Positions 60,836 to 64,000 of a stretch of DNA of 64,000 nt are shown here, one piece after another (positions within the stretch are counted from its first letter, which is position 1; each line of letters starts with the position of its first letter). The translations under genes were made by a program, and so were the position numbers. The DNA is taken from NCBI RefSeq assembly GCF_003096035.1, contig NZ_CP029186.1:1253001-1317000 (forward strand). Reading direction: 5' to 3'. This DNA is from Flavobacterium album. Lineage in GTDB: Bacteria > Bacteroidota > Bacteroidia > Flavobacteriales > Flavobacteriaceae. Below the pieces are notes generated by a model. The model searched no databases. It was not told the origin of the DNA and was given only the letters and a program-made list of their open reading frames with translations.

Positions 60836-63800
60836 TTAGTAAGCTATCTTTTTAGTTACTTGTTCATTGGCATCTGTGCCGATCTTAACAATAAGCATCT
60901 GGTTTGAGGCGCTTATGTTTTCAAGCACTACTTCATTCTGGTTAAACTTGTCTGAAGCGAAAAGCATTTTACCTGTAATGTCAAATACAGTTACCGAAGT
61001 AATAGCTGTATTGGCAGAAGAGATTGTTAACGCACCATTCTGTTTGTACACCATGATGTTGTTGGCATCATTATCGTTAAGGCCCATTGCTATCCTTGCG
61101 CCGCTGCCGGCTGCTTCAGTGGCAACTTCAATAACGTTAGAGTTACCGCCTGTATTTCCGGCAACAGCCCTAACCCTGTAGTAGTACGTTGTTCCGGCAT
61201 CAAGCCCTTCAACAGCCTGGCTGATATCTTCTACAAGAAGGTTTTCATAACCGGGAACAAAAGATGGGGCAATACCTGCATACGTATGTGTACCAAGGTG
61301 TGTAACATCATTTTGGTTGTATACTTCCCACTCCGACTCAAGCGTGTCAAAGCCTGTAGCAGGGTTTGCAGTTACGCCTCCTGTTACCGAAGCTTTCCTT
61401 ACAAGGGTTTTGTCAACCGTAGTGTTAGAAGCGCTTGTCCAGGCAGTACCCGGATCCTGGCCTATTTTACCAATGATATCTACGTTTGATGAGGTAGATA
61501 TCTTGTAAAGGGCAACAGCATCGTTACCGTTAAAGTTTACCGAAGCAACAACTGTTGCAGCGCCGCTGTATATCGTAGCGCCTGAGTTTTTGATCACTAC
61601 TGCAGCACCATTGGCAATTGTACCTGATAATACAACGTCATTGCTGCCGGATGCAGTCGTGCTTCCGTTAGAGTATAGCCTTACCCTGTAGTCAGAAAGG
61701 TTAACCGGAGCGCCTGTACCATTGTATATTTCAAGGTACTTGTTGGTAGAAGAACCTTCAACATACTCAGAGAAGAATAGATCTGTTGCAGGAGCGCTTG
61801 TGCCAAATGTTGCCGATGTGCTCACGTCAAGCCTGTAAGCTTCTGCGCCTTCCACTTCTTCCCAGTTGGCTACAAAGCTGCTTTCCGTTACGCTAAGTGC
61901 AGGGTTGGCGATAGGGGCTCCAACACCATTGGTAGTAAATGTGCTGTCAGCGCTGTATGACGTACCACCGTTGTTGGTAACATAAGCCCTTACATAATAG
62001 GTTGTACCGCCAACAAGGCCTTCAAGGTCTGTGGTGTAGGTGCCGGTACCTGTACCGAAATCGATTAGCTGCGATACGCCCGGGCCTGAAATTGCAGGAT
62101 TGGCCGTAGTAGCATATACGATACCTCTTTCGGTGATATCAGAACATCCCGAAAGGGTAGCTTCAGATTCGATTGTAGCTGTAGAAGCAGAAGTAGCATC
62201 AGCATTGTTGACAACCACAGTAGCAGTAGTATTGATACCGCTTCCTGATGCTGCTACGTTAATGCTGTCGGCACCACCACCGCTTACAGGGATGTTCCCT
62301 GAATAATCTCCTACAACAGCAGGAAGGATCTTAACATATATTACCTGAGAGTAAGTTCCTCCCGTCTGGCCAAGGTTAAGTGTATCTGTATAAGTAATGC
62401 CATCTGTAGAGAATGTATAGCCATCAAGCGGGCCTACAACAATGTTATCTTCAGTAAGGAATGAACCTGTGATCGTAAAAGTCTCCGGCCCATCTTCGCT
62501 GTCGATACAAACTTCACCGAAGGCAGCAAGCGCCGAAGCAGAAAGTGTAGGGTCTGTATTTGCAGTTGTAGCTACTTCAATAACGTTAGAGTTACCGCTT
62601 GTGTTTCCGCCAACAGCCCTTACCCTGTAGTAGTAAGTTGTTAGCTCGGTAAGTCCCGAAACAACCTGGCTTGTACCTGTAGTTACAGCGAGGTTTTCAT
62701 AACCGGGAACAAAAGACGGAGCAATGCCTGCATAAGTGTGCGAACCAAGATGTGTAATATCATTTTGGTTGAACATATCCCACTCGGTATCAAGTGTAGG
62801 GAATCCTGTGCCTGAAGGGTCAACAGTTACACCGCCTGTTACGGTTGATTTTCTCACAAGGGTTTTGTCAACTGTAGTATTGGTTCCTGTCCAGGCAGAT
62901 CCCGGGTCTGTACCAATGTTACCAAAGATATCAACGTTTGACGCGGTAGATATTTTGTAAAGGGCAACAGCATCGTTACCGTTAAAGTTTACCGAAGCGA
63001 CAACCGTAGCAGCGCCGCTGTAAATAGTGGCCGCTGAGTTTTTGATAACAGCTACAGCGCCGTCAGCAAGAGTACCTGATAATTGTACATCGTTAGCCGT
63101 ACCCGAGGCAGTCGTGCTTCCGTTAGAATAAAGCCTTACCCTGTAGTCGGCAAGGTTTACGGCTGCACCTGTGCCATTGTATATCTCAAGATATTTGTTA
63201 GATGAAGAACCTTCTACATATTCAGAGAAGAACAGGTCGGTAGTAAGGCTCATAGTACCAAAGGTAGGCGATGTGCTCACATCAAGCCTGTAGCTTGCAG
63301 CGCCTTCAACAGCATCCCAGTTAGCCACAAAGCTGTCATGTTCCACGCTTGTAGCAGCTGTAGCAACCGCAGCGATTACGTTAGCAGTAGTAAAGCTCAT
63401 TTGGGTGCCATAAACTGTTCCGCCATCGTTAGTGGCATACGCTTTTGCATAATAAGTAGTACCGCCTATAAGCCCGTTAAGAGCGATAGTATAAGTACCT
63501 GCACCGTCGGCAGTATCAGCAACGGCAGTCACGCCCGCTCCGCCCAGTACAGGGTTTATGGCAGTGCTGTAAACAACACCTCTTTCTGTAACATCTGTAC
63601 AGCCCTGTGCAGTTACGTTGCCTTCAACTTCAGCCGTAGCAGCAGTAAGTGCTGTAGCAGCTACCGTAGCCACTGTTCCTGTAGTGTTTATACCTGTTCC
63701 TGTTACCGCAACAGCAACAGCATCTGCGCCGCCGCCGGTTACATCGATATTACCATTGTAAGAACCAACAGTCGTCGGTGCAAAGGTCACATACACGTCT

Positions 63801-64000
63801 TGTGTAAGTGTTCCAGTCTGAGGGATAAGAAGCGTAGTTGTGTAAGTACCCGTTTCTGTAGCAGAGAACGTGTAGCCTGCAAGCGGGCCTACAGTAATAT
63901 CGCCGGGAGTAAGGTTAATACCGTTAAGGGTAAATATGCCGGTACCCTGGGCCACATTTATACAAACCGATCCAAAACCTGCAATTGTACCTGCAGTAAG
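60836..64000 (-). CDS. T9SS-exported lamin-tail/fibronectin repeat protein, 5' end outside window
   Basis: The frame stays open to the right edge (last full codon 63998-64000), continuing upstream as LTAGTIAGFGSVCINVAQGTG with no start codon that fits. Any start near 63955 would cut a repeated domain, so the gene is truncated by the window. Two ~484-residue units each contain a beta domain (FGSVCINVAQG or FGEVCIDSEDG), an FnIII-like module (DVTERGVVYSTA), and a FnIII domain interrupted by a lamin-tail domain (FFSEYVEGSSSNKYLEIYNG to QNDITHLGSHTY). The C-terminal T9SS sorting domain is NDANNIMVYKQNGALTISS to EQVTKKIAY. A cell-surface or secreted protein; it contains no catalytic motif. Confidence 0.88.
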   Translation of the reverse strand, partial: LTAGTIAGFGSVCINVAQGTGIFTLNGINLTPGDITVGPLAGYTFSATETGTYTTTLLIPQTGTLTQDVYVTFAPTTVGSYNGNIDVTGGGADAVAVAVTGTGINTTGTVATVAATALTAATAEVEGNVTAQGCTDVTERGVVYSTAINPVLGGAGVTAVADTADGAGTYTIALNGLIGGTTYYAKAYATNDGGTVYGTQMSFTTANVIAAVATAATSVEHDSFVANWDAVEGAASYRLDVSTSPTFGTMSLTTDLFFSEYVEGSSSNKYLEIYNGTGAAVNLADYRVRLYSNGSTTASGTANDVQLSGTLADGAVAVIKNSAATIYSGAATVVASVNFNGNDAVALYKISTASNVDIFGNIGTDPGSAWTGTNTTVDKTLVRKSTVTGGVTVDPSGTGFPTLDTEWDMFNQNDITHLGSHTYAGIAPSFVPGYENLAVTTGTSQVVSGLTELTTYYYRVRAVGGNTSGNSNVIEVATTANTDPTLSASALAAFGEVCIDSEDGPETFTITGSFLTEDNIVVGPLDGYTFSTDGITYTDTLNLGQTGGTYSQVIYVKILPAVVGDYSGNIPVSGGGADSINVAASGSGINTTATVVVNNADATSASTATIESEATLSGCSDITERGIVYATTANPAISGPGVSQLIDFGTGTGTYTTDLEGLVGGTTYYVRAYVTNNGGTSYSADSTFTTNGVGAPIANPALSVTESSFVANWEEVEGAEAYRLDVSTSATFGTSAPATDLFFSEYVEGSSTNKYLEIYNGTGAPVNLSDYRVRLYSNGSTTASGSNDVVLSGTIANGAAVVIKNSGATIYSGAATVVASVNFNGNDAVALYKISTSSNVDIIGKIGQDPGTAWTSASNTTVDKTLVRKASVTGGVTANPATGFDTLESEWEVYNQNDVTHLGTHTYAGIAPSFVPGYENLLVEDISQAVEGLDAGTTYYYRVRAVAGNTGGNSNVIEVATEAAGSGARIAMGLNDNDANNIMVYKQNGALTISSANTAITSVTVFDITGKMLFASDKFNQNEVVLENISASNQMLIVKIGTDANEQVTKKIAY

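Noticed and set aside
60836..63955. Complete gene starting at 63955 (GTG)
   Set aside because: The frame is open to the window edge and the residues beyond match the internal repeat (FGSVCIN versus FGEVCID), so the gene is cut by the window.

Overview
The window comes from a member of the Bacteroidota, most likely a Flavobacteriaceae of the Flavobacterium type. The reasons are the recurrent Bacteroidota promoter -7 box (TAnnTTTG), the near absence of Shine-Dalgarno sequences, at least eight secreted proteins with type IX secretion system (T9SS) C-terminal sorting domains, a PorP/SprF-like protein, and ribF, recX, pth and biotin genes with flavobacterial-looking sequences.

Layout. 1-3.3 kb: the end of an unknown gene, then a minus-strand cluster with three DUF2975-like membrane proteins and a small Cro/C1-type HTH regulator, followed by a lipoprotein and a small membrane protein. 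3.4-9.3 kb: biotin genes bioF, bioD, bioA and a ketoacyl synthase, with a minus-strand AI-2E-family permease between bioF and bioD; bioB lies apart at 16.9 kb. 9.5-16.9 kb: pth, a lipoprotein, a large T9SS-exported metalloprotease on the minus strand, ribF with an HTTM membrane protein, and a small membrane protein. 18.4-30.7 kb: a membrane-anchored TPR-HTH regulator, a BNR-repeat T9SS cargo, then a SprB-like cassette: a 1559-residue type B CTD adhesin, a PorP/SprF-like protein and a PorE-like OmpA protein. 30.8-36.0 kb: a JmjC/cupin protein, recX and two tandem TPR-HTH regulators. 36.6-46.4 kb: two paralogous giant beta-helix T9SS cargos. 46.5-49.1 kb: a lipoprotein, rplY, prs and tRNA-Leu(CAA) next to a broken tRNA-Leu copy. 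49.1-50.5 kb: a complete IS3-family element. 50.6-64.0 kb, all on the minus strand: a small T9SS cargo, a 2981-residue YDG-repeat protein and a repeat protein whose N-terminus lies beyond the window.

How it fits together. Housekeeping genes (biotin, flavin, PRPP, ribosome, tRNA) alternate with large surface or secreted proteins. Three regulators share an unusual plan: signal peptide, extracytoplasmic TPRs, one membrane helix, coiled coil and a C-terminal LuxR-like HTH. Each sits at or just upstream of a T9SS cargo block, which suggests (inference) local control of surface protein expression.

Non-coding structure is rich. Two inverted copies of a ~155-bp MITE-like element flank a regulator-cargo pair. 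A 213-bp element has perfect 17-bp inverted ends. CCTGCC/GGCAGG mini-palindromes recur, and one has inserted into the D-loop of a tRNA-Leu copy. Strong hairpin terminators lie between most convergent genes. I see no CRISPR array, phage or classic defence system.
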